This document shows, piece by piece, positions 34,698-44,210 of a stretch of 64,000 nucleotides of DNA (positions within the stretch are counted from its first letter, which is position 1; each line of letters opens with the position of its first letter). The stretch covers positions 20,924-84,923 of the forward strand of contig NZ_WBZB01000016.1 of the NCBI RefSeq assembly GCF_009017255.1, given 5' to 3'. Source of the DNA: Alkaliphilus serpentinus (GTDB lineage: Bacteria; Bacillota; Clostridia; Peptostreptococcales; Natronincolaceae). A program made the position numbers and the translations under genes. The notes under the pieces were generated by a model. It saw nothing but the letters and a program-made list of their open reading frames with translations, did not search any database and was not told the origin of the DNA.

Positions 34698-36200
34698 ATG
34701 GTGATGGAATTTTTGTTGAAGCTGAAAAAAAGACCTTTTCTATTTTTATTCATTTTTCTAGCTATGGGAATCGTATTTTCATATTGGATTGCAATTAGAG
34801 TAAATGTAGCTTTTTTAGTGATCATAATGTTAGGAGCATTATTTTGTATCATTACTATAGATAAAAAGTTTACATTCTTCATAGGGGTTATCCTATTCAT
34901 TCTGGGAATTATTTTATATCAGTTACAATTTACCCAAGAAAGTAGACTTGTTCCTTTAACAAAGGATCATCACTATGGAATTGCTAAGGTATTAAGGGAT
35001 CCAATAAAAGGTGATTTTAACTGGCAGGTGGATATAAAGGTTACAAAGCTACAGACTAATAAGTGGGAGATGAAGCTTCAGGAAAAAGCAAGGTTGTTAA
35101 TCTATCATGATGGTGACACTCCGCCCATGAAGGGTGGCCAATGGATAAAACTAAAGGATATATCCTCTTATGAGTATATAGAAGGGTACAGACCAGAGGG
35201 TTATAACCTTTATTTAAAGTCTAATCGAATAGACCATATCCTATCCGCTTCCGCCAATTCTATAGAAGTTATCGATACAGTAAAATGGAATCCATTAATA
35301 AGCAGTTTGAGGTTTAAAGGGATTGCAGAGGAGATTTTTGATCAAACCTTGGGCTATAATCAAGGGAGTTTAGCTAAGAGTATGGTATTTGGGAATCAAG
35401 GATATTTATCAGAGGAGGTTCTAAAAACCTTTTCTCGCAGTGGCACAGCCCATGTAATTGCCATATCCGGCCTCCATGTAGGCATTATCATCCTGATTCT
35501 TGGTAGGGCTATGGCTTGGATGGGCTTCAGTAAGAATACAGGATATCTAATAAGTTTAGCCCTTCTCTTAATTTATGGATATATTGCAGCCTTTCCTGTA
35601 TCCATTATACGGGCCATAGCAATGTTTGGAGTATTCATTTTGGGATATAACCTCCACAGACCCTATGATTCTATTAATGGTCTATCTGCAATAGCCTTTA
35701 TTATTCTTTTATTTAATCCAATTGCAATATTTTCGGTATCCTTTCAGCTATCCTTTGCAGCCACTATGGGGATTATCCTTCTTTATCCTAAACTGAATAA
35801 GCTATTTGCCTTTGTACCAAAGGTTATTGGAGGACTTCTGGCGGTTACTATCTCAGCACAGCTTGCCACCATACCAATAATAGCCTATCATTTCAAGGAA
35901 ATATCCATTGTAGCATGGTTGGCAAATCTTTTAATTGTACCCTTTATGTCTATTATTCTAGGTCTAGCTCTTTTTAGTATTATTTTAGGCATTCTGAATT
36001 TGAGCTTTGCAGTCATTATAAATCAATTAACCAACCTGCTTCTAAGCTATACCTTATGGGTTGTTGAATTTCTAAGCAGCTTTAACTACAGTAGCATTGA
36101 AATAACCAACATCAATGTCATCACATTCATTACATATTATATTTTTCTTATTGTCATCTATCATTTATCAAGTAAAAGGATATGGGGGACTAACAAATGA
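34698..36200 (+). CDS. comEC: ComEC/Rec2 DNA-uptake channel lacking the MBL domain
   Basis: A 500-residue membrane protein. After two or three N-terminal helices comes the soluble OB-like DUF4131 region (about residues 75-195), then the Competence domain beginning with FSRSGTAHVIAISGLHVGIIILIL and including PVSIIRAIAMFGVFILGYNLHRPYDSINGLSAIAFIILLFNP. ComEC carries single-stranded DNA across the membrane during transformation. Typical proteins (about 750 residues) end in a metallo-beta-lactamase domain; this one stops after the last helix. A secreted MBL lipoprotein of the same type is encoded at 28.2 kb. The stop overlaps the holA start (ATGA). Confidence 0.93.
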   Translation: MVMEFLLKLKKRPFLFLFIFLAMGIVFSYWIAIRVNVAFLVIIMLGALFCIITIDKKFTFFIGVILFILGIILYQLQFTQESRLVPLTKDHHYGIAKVLRDPIKGDFNWQVDIKVTKLQTNKWEMKLQEKARLLIYHDGDTPPMKGGQWIKLKDISSYEYIEGYRPEGYNLYLKSNRIDHILSASANSIEVIDTVKWNPLISSLRFKGIAEEIFDQTLGYNQGSLAKSMVFGNQGYLSEEVLKTFSRSGTAHVIAISGLHVGIIILILGRAMAWMGFSKNTGYLISLALLLIYGYIAAFPVSIIRAIAMFGVFILGYNLHRPYDSINGLSAIAFIILLFNPIAIFSVSFQLSFAATMGIILLYPKLNKLFAFVPKVIGGLLAVTISAQLATIPIIAYHFKEISIVAWLANLLIVPFMSIILGLALFSIILGILNLSFAVIINQLTNLLLSYTLWVVEFLSSFNYSSIEITNINVITFITYYIFLIVIYHLSSKRIWGTNK

Positions 36201-37234
36201 TCAACTATCAGGACCTTTTAAAACAAATAAAAGCCAACTCTTTAGGAGGCTTATATTTAATCTATGGAGAAGAGCCCTATCTTATGGAGGACAGTGTTAA
36301 AAGAATTATTAAGCACCTAATCTCCCCTGATTTTATAGAGCTAAACTATACAAATCTAATAGGTAAGGACATATCGGTGTCTACCCTGATAGATGCCTGT
36401 GAAACCCTACCCTTTATGGCGGATAAAAAACTAGTAATGGTAAAGGATTTTGAAGTCCTACAAGGAAAAAAGAAGCTATCAGATGAAGAAGAAGAGGAAT
36501 TGATAAAATATCTTGAGGGGTTACCGGATACCACCTGTTTGGTTTTCTATGGATTGCCCTCCGTTGATTCAAGAAGAAAATTGGTTAAAGCCATTGGTAA
36601 ATATGGTGAAGTAGTTCAAATCAACAAATTAAAGGATAAAGAATTGGAAACATGGATTATAAAGTACTTTCAAAAAAGAGGGAAAACACTCCCCCAAAAG
36701 GATTCCATGACATTGGTGAGTAATTTAGACTATATTGGGAGAAATGCCACCCAGAGTCTTTTAGATATTGAAAATGAGATGAATAAAATCATTGCATATG
36801 TAGGAGACAAGGAAAGGATAGAAATGCAGGATATTGAAGATATATCTGTATTTAAGCATCAAAGTGATATTTTTAAGCTATTAGATGCCATAGGGGCAAA
36901 GAATTTGAAGGAAGCTATGGTGGGGGTAACTGATATCCTTGATGGTGGAGAAACTGTATTTAAGCTAATGGCCACAATTGTCAACCAAACAAAAAATATT
37001 CTCATGGTGAAGCTCCTAATGGAGGAGGGATATAATTCTAAAATGATCGCAACTAAGATCGGAATTCACCCCTATGTCGCATCTAAGGCTGCAACCCATA
37101 GCAAAGGCTTTACTGTAAGTAGACTTAAGGAATTATTAAATAAAGCTTTGGAAATGGAGTACATGATTAAATCGGGAAAAATTAATGATCGACTAGCCTT
37201 TGAAATATTAATTATGGAATTGTGTAAGGGATAG
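36197..37234 (+). CDS. holA: DNA polymerase III subunit delta
   Basis: A 345-residue clamp-loader delta subunit that opens the beta sliding clamp. Visible blocks are LGGLYLIYGEEPYLMEDSVKRI at the N-terminus, ACETLPFMADKKLVMVKDFEVL, and the C-terminal collar helices (DIFKLLDAIGAKNLKEAM). Length is typical. It follows comEC with a 4-bp overlap and precedes rpsT, the standard order in clostridia. No oddities. Confidence 0.96.
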   Translation: MINYQDLLKQIKANSLGGLYLIYGEEPYLMEDSVKRIIKHLISPDFIELNYTNLIGKDISVSTLIDACETLPFMADKKLVMVKDFEVLQGKKKLSDEEEEELIKYLEGLPDTTCLVFYGLPSVDSRRKLVKAIGKYGEVVQINKLKDKELETWIIKYFQKRGKTLPQKDSMTLVSNLDYIGRNATQSLLDIENEMNKIIAYVGDKERIEMQDIEDISVFKHQSDIFKLLDAIGAKNLKEAMVGVTDILDGGETVFKLMATIVNQTKNILMVKLLMEEGYNSKMIATKIGIHPYVASKAATHSKGFTVSRLKELLNKALEMEYMIKSGKINDRLAFEILIMELCKG

Positions 37235-37253
37235 TAAATCAAAAAAAGCAAAA

Positions 37254-37279
37254 AGCGTACTTTTGTACGCTGTTTTTTT
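37254..37279. terminator. Bidirectional terminator between holA and rpsT
   Basis: AGCGTAC (37254-37260) pairs with GTACGCT (37265-37271) around TTTT, flanked by A-rich and T-rich runs. Confidence 0.92.
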
Positions 37280-37328
37280 ATTCTAAGTATTGAATGGAAT
37301 CGAGACACGGATTTTTTCAACACAGGAA

Positions 37329-37592
37329 TTACATTGCCTTGTTTAATCTTGAAGCTAGTCTTGATACCTTTCTTGAGGCCTTCTTCTTGTGAATTACACC
37401 TTTAGCAGCAGCTTGGTGTAGCTTCTTCTCGATAAATTTTAATCTTGCCTTGGCATCATCTAAAGCTCCAGCAGTTATTGCTTCTTCAAATCTTCTCACT
37501 GCAGTTTTTAATTGAGATTTAACCATTCTATTTCTTGCAGTTTTCTTAGCAATAACCTTAATACGCTTCATTGCTGATTTAATATTTGCCAA
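37329..37592 (-). CDS. rpsT: 30S ribosomal protein S20
   Basis: An 87-residue, Lys/Arg-rich protein that binds 16S rRNA in the body of the small subunit. The standard beginning MANIKSAMKRIKV fits a TTG start at 37592, 8 bp after AGGGGG; a GTG three codons upstream is too close to that site. GVIHKKKASRKVSRLASRLNK is the conserved C-terminal block. It is monocistronic and opposite to its neighbours. Confidence 0.97.
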   Translation of the reverse strand: MANIKSAMKRIKVIAKKTARNRMVKSQLKTAVRRFEEAITAGALDDAKARLKFIEKKLHQAAAKGVIHKKKASRKVSRLASRLNKAM

Positions 37593-37763
37593 CCTATTCA
37601 CCCCCTTGCGTGGTCATTAACACAGTAATTTTATCAGAAAAGCATATAAAATGCAATAAAAAAATTATATTTGTTTTATTGCCATTAACAATAATATGAT
37701 ACATTTGTTTATATTTTATAACATTTAATCAAATACTAATAAAAAATGAGATGAGGTGAAGAA

Positions 37764-38738
37764 ATGTTTCAAGTTAGAACTGACCTTGCGATGGAGGCAA
37801 GAGAATTATACCATGAAGAGAAGCAAATTGAAATACCCGGTGTGGCTGTTGATCAGGATTTTTTTAAGGATGTTACCATTACCAGAGTTGAGGTCTTAGA
37901 AAAGGAAGCAGAAGCCATCATGGGTAAACCCATAGGAAAATATATCACCATTGAATCTTCAGCCTTAAGGAGGAGTGATGCAGATTTAAGGGATGAAATT
38001 AGTCAGCTATTGGCAAAGGAGCTACGGGCTCTTGTTGGGCCAGAAAAAAATTTAAAGGCTCTGGTGGTTGGGTTGGGTAATTGGAATGTAACCCCAGATG
38101 CCCTAGGCCCCAAAGCTGTTTCAAAAGTATTTGTCACTCGTCACTTATTTCAGTTTTATAATAAAGATCAGGATGATGATTTGGCAGAAATCAGTGCAGT
38201 ATCCCCAGGAGTTATGGGTCTGACTGGAATAGAGACTACAGAGATCATTAAGGGGATAGTAGAAAGAACCAAGCCCCATGTGGTTGTTGCAATAGATGCA
38301 TTAGCATCTCGTAAGATGGAAAGGGTAAATACTACAATACAGTTGTCAAACGCGGGGATCAGCCCTGGATCTGGGATTGGTAATAAGCGAAAGGCCCTCA
38401 ATCAAGAAAATTTAGGGGTGCCTGTTATTGCTATAGGGGTTCCTACTGTTGTGGACGCTGCAACCCTTACCAACGACACAATTAAAATGGTGATAGAGGC
38501 CTTTGCAAGGCAAACCTCAAAGGGCTCACAGTTTTATAATATGCTGATGGATTTGAAGGATGAAGAAAAATATGCATTAATCAGAGAGGTGCTGGAGCCC
38601 TACAATGCAAATGTAATGGTTACTCCCAAGGAGGTGGATGAAGTCATATCAACTTTATCACAGATAATTGCCAATGGCATAAACATTGCCCTTCATCCCG
38701 GGATAGACCTTAAGGATGTTAATAGATATATTCAATAG
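37764..38738 (+). CDS. gpr: Germination protease GPR
   Basis: A 324-residue spore protease that degrades small acid-soluble proteins during germination. The N-terminus FQVRTDLAMEARELYHE and VVGLGNWNVTPDALGPKAV are family hallmarks; it is made as a zymogen that loses a short N-terminal propeptide. GATGAGGTG precedes the ATG. Forespore sigma-G control is expected; a convincing promoter was not identified. It sits in the conserved order rpsT-gpr-spoIIP. Confidence 0.97.
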   Translation: MFQVRTDLAMEARELYHEEKQIEIPGVAVDQDFFKDVTITRVEVLEKEAEAIMGKPIGKYITIESSALRRSDADLRDEISQLLAKELRALVGPEKNLKALVVGLGNWNVTPDALGPKAVSKVFVTRHLFQFYNKDQDDDLAEISAVSPGVMGLTGIETTEIIKGIVERTKPHVVVAIDALASRKMERVNTTIQLSNAGISPGSGIGNKRKALNQENLGVPVIAIGVPTVVDAATLTNDTIKMVIEAFARQTSKGSQFYNMLMDLKDEEKYALIREVLEPYNANVMVTPKEVDEVISTLSQIIANGINIALHPGIDLKDVNRYIQ

Positions 38739-38744
38739 CTAGAG

Positions 38745-38773
38745 GTATAATTTTATAGCAGCCCACATATGAT
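38745..38773 (+). promoter_or_regulatory. Possible sigma-E promoter of spoIIP
   Basis: GTATAAT (38745-38751) and CATATGAT (38766-38773) are separated by 14 bp, close to the sigma-E pattern (KMATATT, CATAYAMT) with three mismatches overall. spoIIP is sigma-E dependent in Bacillus. Confidence 0.4.
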
Positions 38774-38809
38774 TTATAAGATAAAACCACAGAAGGGTTG
38801 GGATGCTAT

Positions 38810-40021
38810 ATGATGAACAAAAAGATTAAAAGAATAAGGCTTATCCAAAACATCATAATTATCGTGTTAATTATTGGGATCACTGCCCTAACACTGAATA
38901 CAGTACTAAGTAAGAATATTATTGAAAACCAATTGGCTAAATTAAACCCAAACAAGACAGAGGAAATAAGCCCTATTTTTTATAAATCTATACAGCAGAT
39001 TTTTCCAGCTACTGGTTTTAATCAAAGTGTGAAAAACTCCCTTCAGTTAAAAAAAACCTATAAAAGCTTAATTGGAGGGCTTTTTTTCTTTGATTTTAAA
39101 AATCCTTTAACCTTTATAAAAAACCAATTTCCAGCTGTAGCTTTAGTTACTGGGATTGAATATAAAGAAGTAGAAAAAGAAGCATTTAATCCAAAGGATA
39201 TTGTGGAGAATAATGAAACAAAGGAAGTGGATAACCCTAGCAATAAAGAAAATCCAATAAATGATGATGATAAAGGGGAAGATATAGACGGTATTTACTT
39301 ACCCGAAGACGATTCAATAATTGATAGTATTGAAGGTGACGTTGAGATTTCTGGTGTAGAAATTCCACAAAAGTTAAGTTTTCAAGAGGATAAGCCCCAA
39401 ATTCTTATTTATCATACCCATGGAACTGAATCCTATAAGCCAGCATCTGAAGGGAATTATCACACCCAGAGGAAGGAATACTCAGTTATTGAAATAGGTA
39501 AGATTATGGCAGAGGAGTTTGAAAAAAGGGGATATGAAGTAATCCATGATACAACCTATCATGATTATCCCTCCTATAATGGCTCATATCTTAGATCTGA
39601 GAGCACTGTAATGGACATATTGAAAAAGAATCCTAGCATTAAGGTAGTACTAGATATTCATAGGGACGGTTATGATAAAATAGATACCAACCCAAATCGA
39701 AATACAATTACTGCTAATAATAGATATACTCATAATGATAAAACCTCTTCGAAATTTCAGCTTGTTATCGGTTCAGCCACTCCTAATCGTCAAAAGGTAG
39801 AAACCTTTGCAAAGTATATTAAGGCCTATAGTGATATAAAATATCCTGACTTCAGTAAGCCTATATTGGTTAAGCCCTACGGCAGCTTTAACCAGTTTTT
39901 AGCAGACCATTATGCATTGGTGGAGGTCGGCAGTAATGCCAATACAATAGAAGAGGCTAAGCTATCGGCTATATATATAGTAGATATATTTGCTACAGCC
40001 CTAGATGATCTTAAGGAATAG
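38810..40021 (+). CDS. spoIIP: Stage II sporulation protein P
   Basis: About 403 residues: a basic N-terminus, one membrane helix (about residues 13-32), an acidic linker (about 140-180) and a C-terminal amidase/endopeptidase domain with QILIYHTHGTESYKP, VVLDIHRDGYDKI and KPYGSFNQFLADHYALVEVGSNANT. SpoIIP cuts peptidoglycan stems during engulfment together with SpoIID and SpoIIM. I prefer the ATG at 38810; a TTG at 38798 overlaps the GAAGGG site. Confidence 0.95.
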   Translation: MMNKKIKRIRLIQNIIIIVLIIGITALTLNTVLSKNIIENQLAKLNPNKTEEISPIFYKSIQQIFPATGFNQSVKNSLQLKKTYKSLIGGLFFFDFKNPLTFIKNQFPAVALVTGIEYKEVEKEAFNPKDIVENNETKEVDNPSNKENPINDDDKGEDIDGIYLPEDDSIIDSIEGDVEISGVEIPQKLSFQEDKPQILIYHTHGTESYKPASEGNYHTQRKEYSVIEIGKIMAEEFEKRGYEVIHDTTYHDYPSYNGSYLRSESTVMDILKKNPSIKVVLDIHRDGYDKIDTNPNRNTITANNRYTHNDKTSSKFQLVIGSATPNRQKVETFAKYIKAYSDIKYPDFSKPILVKPYGSFNQFLADHYALVEVGSNANTIEEAKLSAIYIVDIFATALDDLKE

Positions 40022-40066
40022 GTTTAGAATATCAATTTATAGGCTAAAATACCAATGGTGATGCTT

Positions 40067-40417
40067 ATGAGTAGAATGGAGTTAAAAAAACAACGAAAAA
40101 AAAGCACCAGAATGGTAAAACTTTTATTCCTATTAATCTTTCTATTGCTTTTGGGTGGCTTAATGGCAACTGATTATACAATGAGGGAAATGCTTGCCAT
40201 CTATGATGGAAAGCTTTTGGGTTACGAGAGAATGGAAGATTTACATGGAATATATTTGATGGGGAACATTTACTACATAGATGGTGCATTGGTTAGGGAA
40301 AAGGTTTCTCTTTGGACCTCTGAAATTAGAGAATGGATTGATAAGGGATATAGATGGATAAAGGACAAACTGCCGATTAATATGGGGAGTTTGTCCTTTT
40401 GTATTTTTGAAGGTTAA
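40067..40417 (+). CDS. Small single-span membrane protein downstream of spoIIP
   Basis: About 116 residues: a very basic start (ELKKQRKKSTRM), one helix (LLFLLIFLLLLGGLMATD) and an extracytoplasmic domain of ~75 residues. Its position 45 bp after spoIIP suggests a sporulation connection and a common transcript, by inference only. The start could be 40055 or 40067; neither has a strong ribosome binding site. The last ~18 codons overlap a strong terminator hairpin (40361-40407), so either the C-terminus is tolerated within the terminator or the functional protein is shorter. Confidence 0.65.
   Translation: MSRMELKKQRKKSTRMVKLLFLLIFLLLLGGLMATDYTMREMLAIYDGKLLGYERMEDLHGIYLMGNIYYIDGALVREKVSLWTSEIREWIDKGYRWIKDKLPINMGSLSFCIFEG
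40361..40407 (+). terminator. Terminator of the spoIIP unit, inside the 3' end of the small membrane gene
   Basis: AAGGACAAACT (40361-40371) pairs perfectly with AGTTTGTCCTT (40388-40398), followed by TTTGTATTTTT. It ends before the apparent stop codon at 40415-40417. Confidence 0.85.
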
Positions 40418-40440
40418 CTTAGGATAATGAAAATGGAAAA

Positions 40441-40622
40441 TTGGTGCTGTTGAAAATAATATATCATTTATAATGTTGAATGTTAAATGTTGAATGTTGA
40501 ATTGATGTAACTTCGATAAACCGAAGTGATTTTAAGTTACCAGCACAACTAAAGGATATTTGTCATCTGCTTATATAATTCCTCATTTCTCTAATTACGA
40601 ATTATTAATTATTAATTATTAA
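40441..40622 (-). repeat. Probable third, divergent copy of the TAATAAGTAATA-armed repeat
   Basis: On the minus strand it has a TTAATAATTAATAATTAAT arm, ATAAGCAGATGACAAAT, a CACTTCGGTTTATCGAAGT hairpin and an ATTCAACATTCAACATTTAAC arm, matching parts of 23968-24118 in the same order but with lower identity. Confidence 0.45.
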
Positions 40623-40625
40623 TCA

Positions 40626-41933
40626 TTAATTGTTTATTGCTTCTCTAAGCTTTCTTATATATTCAACAGTCATCTCTCTTTCTCCAATACAAGCATAAAG
40701 CTCAGCGTAAAGGCTGTAGTATTGTTTTCTTCTGTCTTGATACTTCCCTTCAAGGATAAATGCCTCACACCTTTTAAGGTAATTTTCAGCTTGCTTATAG
40801 TCTCCCCTTTGGATATAAAGATGGCTTAGCTTTAAATAAATATCCATTAATATACAAATGGAGGTATTGACACTAATGGTTGAATTTTCCAGCAACTCTA
40901 TAGCTTCGTTAATGTGATTGTTCTCAATGTATAGCTGGGATTTCTCTAGTATTAGCTGATAATGCAATTCAACATGATAATCCTTAGCTTCTTTTAGAGC
41001 CATATCAAAATATTCTAAGGATTTGATGGGGTTATGGTGAAACTTAAACAAAATAGAATAATTCCTATAAACTTCTATTAGTAAATCAATTGAAAGGTTA
41101 GCTGACCTTTTTATGAGTCCTTGATATAAGTCTTCAGCTTTCTTGAAATTACCAATGGCTCTATAACAGTTGGCTTCCTGTAATAATACCTGATCATAGT
41201 ATTCATCAATATATGAATATAAATCCTTGAAAAGAATGACATATTGAAGGGCCATTTCATATTTTTTTAATTTTATATAGCATTTTACGGTTGATAATAA
41301 CAGCCGTTGTTTTAGTTCATTATCATCAATCCTATGCTCCACCATCAATAGATAGGAAATATAATAATGAATAGATGCCTCCTCATAGAGGCCTAACTCC
41401 TGATAGCATTGGCCCTTATGATACTCAATATCTACAGCGCTATTATACTCCATTTGCTGGGTAAAATATAATAAAGCTATAGAAAAATCAGAAAGGGCTT
41501 CATAATAATGTTTGTTTTTAAAATGAACTTTGCCCCTCAGCAGTTGGACCTCAGCCTGCTCTCTTTTTAAATTCCATTCCTTTGAAATTTCCAACAATCT
41601 ATTAAAAATGTTCTCTATATCCATAAGGCTATATACTTTACTTGCCTGTAGGTTTTCTTCTAAATCCTTTAACTGACCATAAATGTAGTTTCGGGCTTGA
41701 TCCTCTTCTGTTTCCAATAAATATTCAGCCGTAATGGTTTTACCAAGATTTTCATAATATTTATTTAGAGATTCTGCTATGACTTGGGCAGAATGATAGG
41801 TGAGGGTCCTTTTATTATTCTCAACCATACTTATGAGGCTTCTGGTAATTTCATTATTGGTTAGTGCATCCTGCCTTAATCCTAAATCTCTTCTAAGCTT
41901 CTTAATCTTTTTTCCTACGCTTGAAAATTCCAA
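40626..41933 (-). CDS. HTH-TPR transcriptional regulator (RRNPP-like architecture)
   Basis: A 435-residue protein with an N-terminal XRE-type helix-turn-helix (about residues 5-60, VGKKIKKLRRDLGLRQDALT then RSLISMVENNKR) and a long C-terminal array of about eight TPR-like units (YEALSDFSIALLYFT, YEEASIHYYISYLL, FKKAEDLYQGLI, INEAIELLE, YKQAENYLKRCEAF). This is the architecture of peptide-responsive PlcR/NprR/Rap-related regulators and of many clostridial TPR regulators. It starts at TTG 41933 after GGGGGG. No signal-peptide-bearing pheromone gene was found adjacent. It is inserted, on the opposite strand, between spoIIP and lepA. Confidence 0.87.
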   Translation of the reverse strand: MEFSSVGKKIKKLRRDLGLRQDALTNNEITRSLISMVENNKRTLTYHSAQVIAESLNKYYENLGKTITAEYLLETEEDQARNYIYGQLKDLEENLQASKVYSLMDIENIFNRLLEISKEWNLKREQAEVQLLRGKVHFKNKHYYEALSDFSIALLYFTQQMEYNSAVDIEYHKGQCYQELGLYEEASIHYYISYLLMVEHRIDDNELKQRLLLSTVKCYIKLKKYEMALQYVILFKDLYSYIDEYYDQVLLQEANCYRAIGNFKKAEDLYQGLIKRSANLSIDLLIEVYRNYSILFKFHHNPIKSLEYFDMALKEAKDYHVELHYQLILEKSQLYIENNHINEAIELLENSTISVNTSICILMDIYLKLSHLYIQRGDYKQAENYLKRCEAFILEGKYQDRRKQYYSLYAELYACIGEREMTVEYIRKLREAINN

Positions 41934-42166
41934 ATAATTACCCCCCTATTTGATTCCTTGATTAAGCAGTATTATATTCTCAACTTAAATATATACTAAC
42001 AAATAGAACAATTCAATTAAGGATAGACAATTACTTATAAATATAAAAAAAAATTAATATCTGTAGACATATATACCTATAATAACAATGGAAATTTTCA
42101 CTACCACCTTTTGAGAGTTTATGATATAATTTATAAAGTTACGCAGATTAAAGGAGGAAACTTGTT

Positions 42167-43975
42167 ATGGCTAGTCCAAGACAACAAAGAACCAGAAATT
42201 TCTCCATAATAGCCCATATTGATCATGGTAAATCTACCTTAGCCGATAGACTTATTCAGCATACAGGTCTAGTTAGTGATCGAGAAATGCAGGATCAAAT
42301 CCTCGATAATATGGAATTGGAAAGAGAAAGAGGTATTACCATAAAGCTACAATCTATTCGCTTAATATATAAAGCTAAGGATGGAGAAGAATATTACTTA
42401 AATCTAATTGATACACCTGGTCATGTGGATTTTACCTATGAGGTATCCCGAAGCCTTGCTGCCTGTGAGGGAGCCATATTGGTGGTGGATGCTGCCCAAG
42501 GTATAGAGGCTCAAACCTTAGCCAATGTGTATTTGGCACTGGAGCAGAATCTAGAAATCATACCGGTTATAAATAAAATAGATTTACCAAGTGCCCGTCC
42601 TGATGAAATTAAAAGGGAAATAGAAGATATAATAGGGTTAGATGCCAGTGACGCACCGTTGATATCTGCAAAAGACGGTATTAATATTATAGATGTATTA
42701 GAGGCAATAGTCGAAAAGGTGCCTGCTCCAAAGGGCAGTGGAGAGGATTCCCTAAAGGCATTAATCTTTGACTCTTACTACGATAATTATAAAGGGGTTA
42801 TTGCCTACGTACGAATCGTAGAGGGAACTGTTAAAAAGGGTACAAGAATCAAAATGATGGCAACAAATAAAGAATTTGAAGTAACGGAGGTTGGAGTATA
42901 CTCACCTGGAGCAATTCAGTTGGACTCCCTAAGTGCTGGTGATGTTGGATATATTGCAGCCAGTATAAAGGATGTGCGAAATTGTAGAGTGGGGGATACC
43001 ATCACCGATGCTGAGAACCCTACAGATACACCCCTTCCTGGATATCGAAAGGTAACCCCTATGGTTTACTGTGGTATCTATCCAGCAGAAGGAGAAAAAT
43101 ATGAGGATGTAAGGGATGCTTTAGAGAAACTACAGGTAAATGATGCAGCACTGGTTTTCGAACCTGAAACCTCAGCAGCCCTAGGCTTTGGTTTCCGTTG
43201 TGGGTTCTTGGGATTACTTCACATGGAAATTATTCAAGAAAGACTGGAGCGAGAGTTTGATTTAGACTTAGTAACAACCGCCCCTAGTGTTATTTATAGA
43301 ATCACTAAAACCGATGGTGAGGTAGTCATGATCCAAAACCCTGCAAACCTTCCAAAACAGCAAGAAATCCATAAGATGGAGGAGCCCATTGTAAAGGCCA
43401 ACATCATGGTACCAAATACTTATGTTGGAACTGTTATGGAGCTTTGTCAGGATCGCCGGGGTGAAATGAAGCATATGGAATATATTGATGCTACCAGGGT
43501 AACCCTTCACTATGAACTGCCTTTAAATGAGGTAATTTATGATTTCTTCGATGCTTTAAAGTCTAAAACAAAGGGCTATGGGTCCTTAGACTATGAATTT
43601 ATTGGATATCGTGAATCTAAGCTGGTTAAGCTTGATATATTAATTAATAGCGAGCAGGTGGATGCCCTATCCTTTATAGTCCATGAAAGTAAGGCTTATC
43701 CAAGGGGTAAGGCTATGTGTGAAAAGTTAAAGGAAGAAATTCCAAGGCATCAGTTTCCAGTTCCAATACAAGCAGCTATTGGGCAAAAAATCATCTCTCG
43801 AGAGACCATCAGTGCCCTAAGAAAGGACGTTCTAGCTAAGTGCTATGGTGGAGATATTACCCGTAAGAAAAAGCTATTAGAGAAGCAAAAAGAGGGTAAA
43901 AAGAGAATGAGACAGGTAGGTAGCGTTGAGGTACCACAGAAAGCCTTTATGTCAGTACTGAAATTAGATAGCTAA
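42167..43975 (+). CDS. lepA: Elongation factor 4
   Basis: A 602-residue translational GTPase that acts on the ribosome. G-domain motifs are [17 protein letters not shown] and NKIDLP; the C-terminal EF4-specific domain ends [44 protein letters not shown] precedes the ATG. Length and motifs are normal. It begins the lepA-hemW-hrcA-grpE-dnaK-dnaJ arrangement, although a dispersed repeat separates it from hemW. Confidence 0.98.
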   Translation: MASPRQQRTRNFSIIAHIDHGKSTLADRLIQHTGLVSDREMQDQILDNMELERERGITIKLQSIRLIYKAKDGEEYYLNLIDTPGHVDFTYEVSRSLAACEGAILVVDAAQGIEAQTLANVYLALEQNLEIIPVINKIDLPSARPDEIKREIEDIIGLDASDAPLISAKDGINIIDVLEAIVEKVPAPKGSGEDSLKALIFDSYYDNYKGVIAYVRIVEGTVKKGTRIKMMATNKEFEVTEVGVYSPGAIQLDSLSAGDVGYIAASIKDVRNCRVGDTITDAENPTDTPLPGYRKVTPMVYCGIYPAEGEKYEDVRDALEKLQVNDAALVFEPETSAALGFGFRCGFLGLLHMEIIQERLEREFDLDLVTTAPSVIYRITKTDGEVVMIQNPANLPKQQEIHKMEEPIVKANIMVPNTYVGTVMELCQDRRGEMKHMEYIDATRVTLHYELPLNEVIYDFFDALKSKTKGYGSLDYEFIGYRESKLVKLDILINSEQVDALSFIVHESKAYPRGKAMCEKLKEEIPRHQFPVPIQAAIGQKIISRETISALRKDVLAKCYGGDITRKKKLLEKQKEGKKRMRQVGSVEVPQKAFMSVLKLDS

Positions 43976-43980
43976 AACCA

Positions 43981-44078
43981 GACTGTTTAAAACCGCCAGA
44001 GTCTAGGCGCAAGAAAACCCAGCGATTGTAGCGTACATAAAGATACGTGAGAATGCTGGGTTTTGTAGTAACAAGGAA
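43981..44078 (-). repeat. GTACGT-hairpin dispersed repeat, copy 2
   Basis: An inverted copy of 20298-20417 begins 6 bp after the lepA stop. AAAACCCAGC and GCTGGGTTTT form the stem and GCGTACAT/TACGTGAG the apex; shared blocks with copy 1 include the CTTGCGCCT side (here AGGCGCAAG) and GTAACAAGGA versus GTAACGAAGA. It is followed by an AATTAAGAATGAAGAG microrepeat. Confidence 0.8.
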
Positions 44079-44210
44079 TGATTAAGGAATTAAGAATGAA
44101 GAGTTTAACACTAAAAGGATTACATAGAAATATACTATAGAAATTTCCCATGAAAATTTTTACGTATATTTTACATTCTACATTCTTCATTTTAGTTTGG
44201 AGGTAATAAC

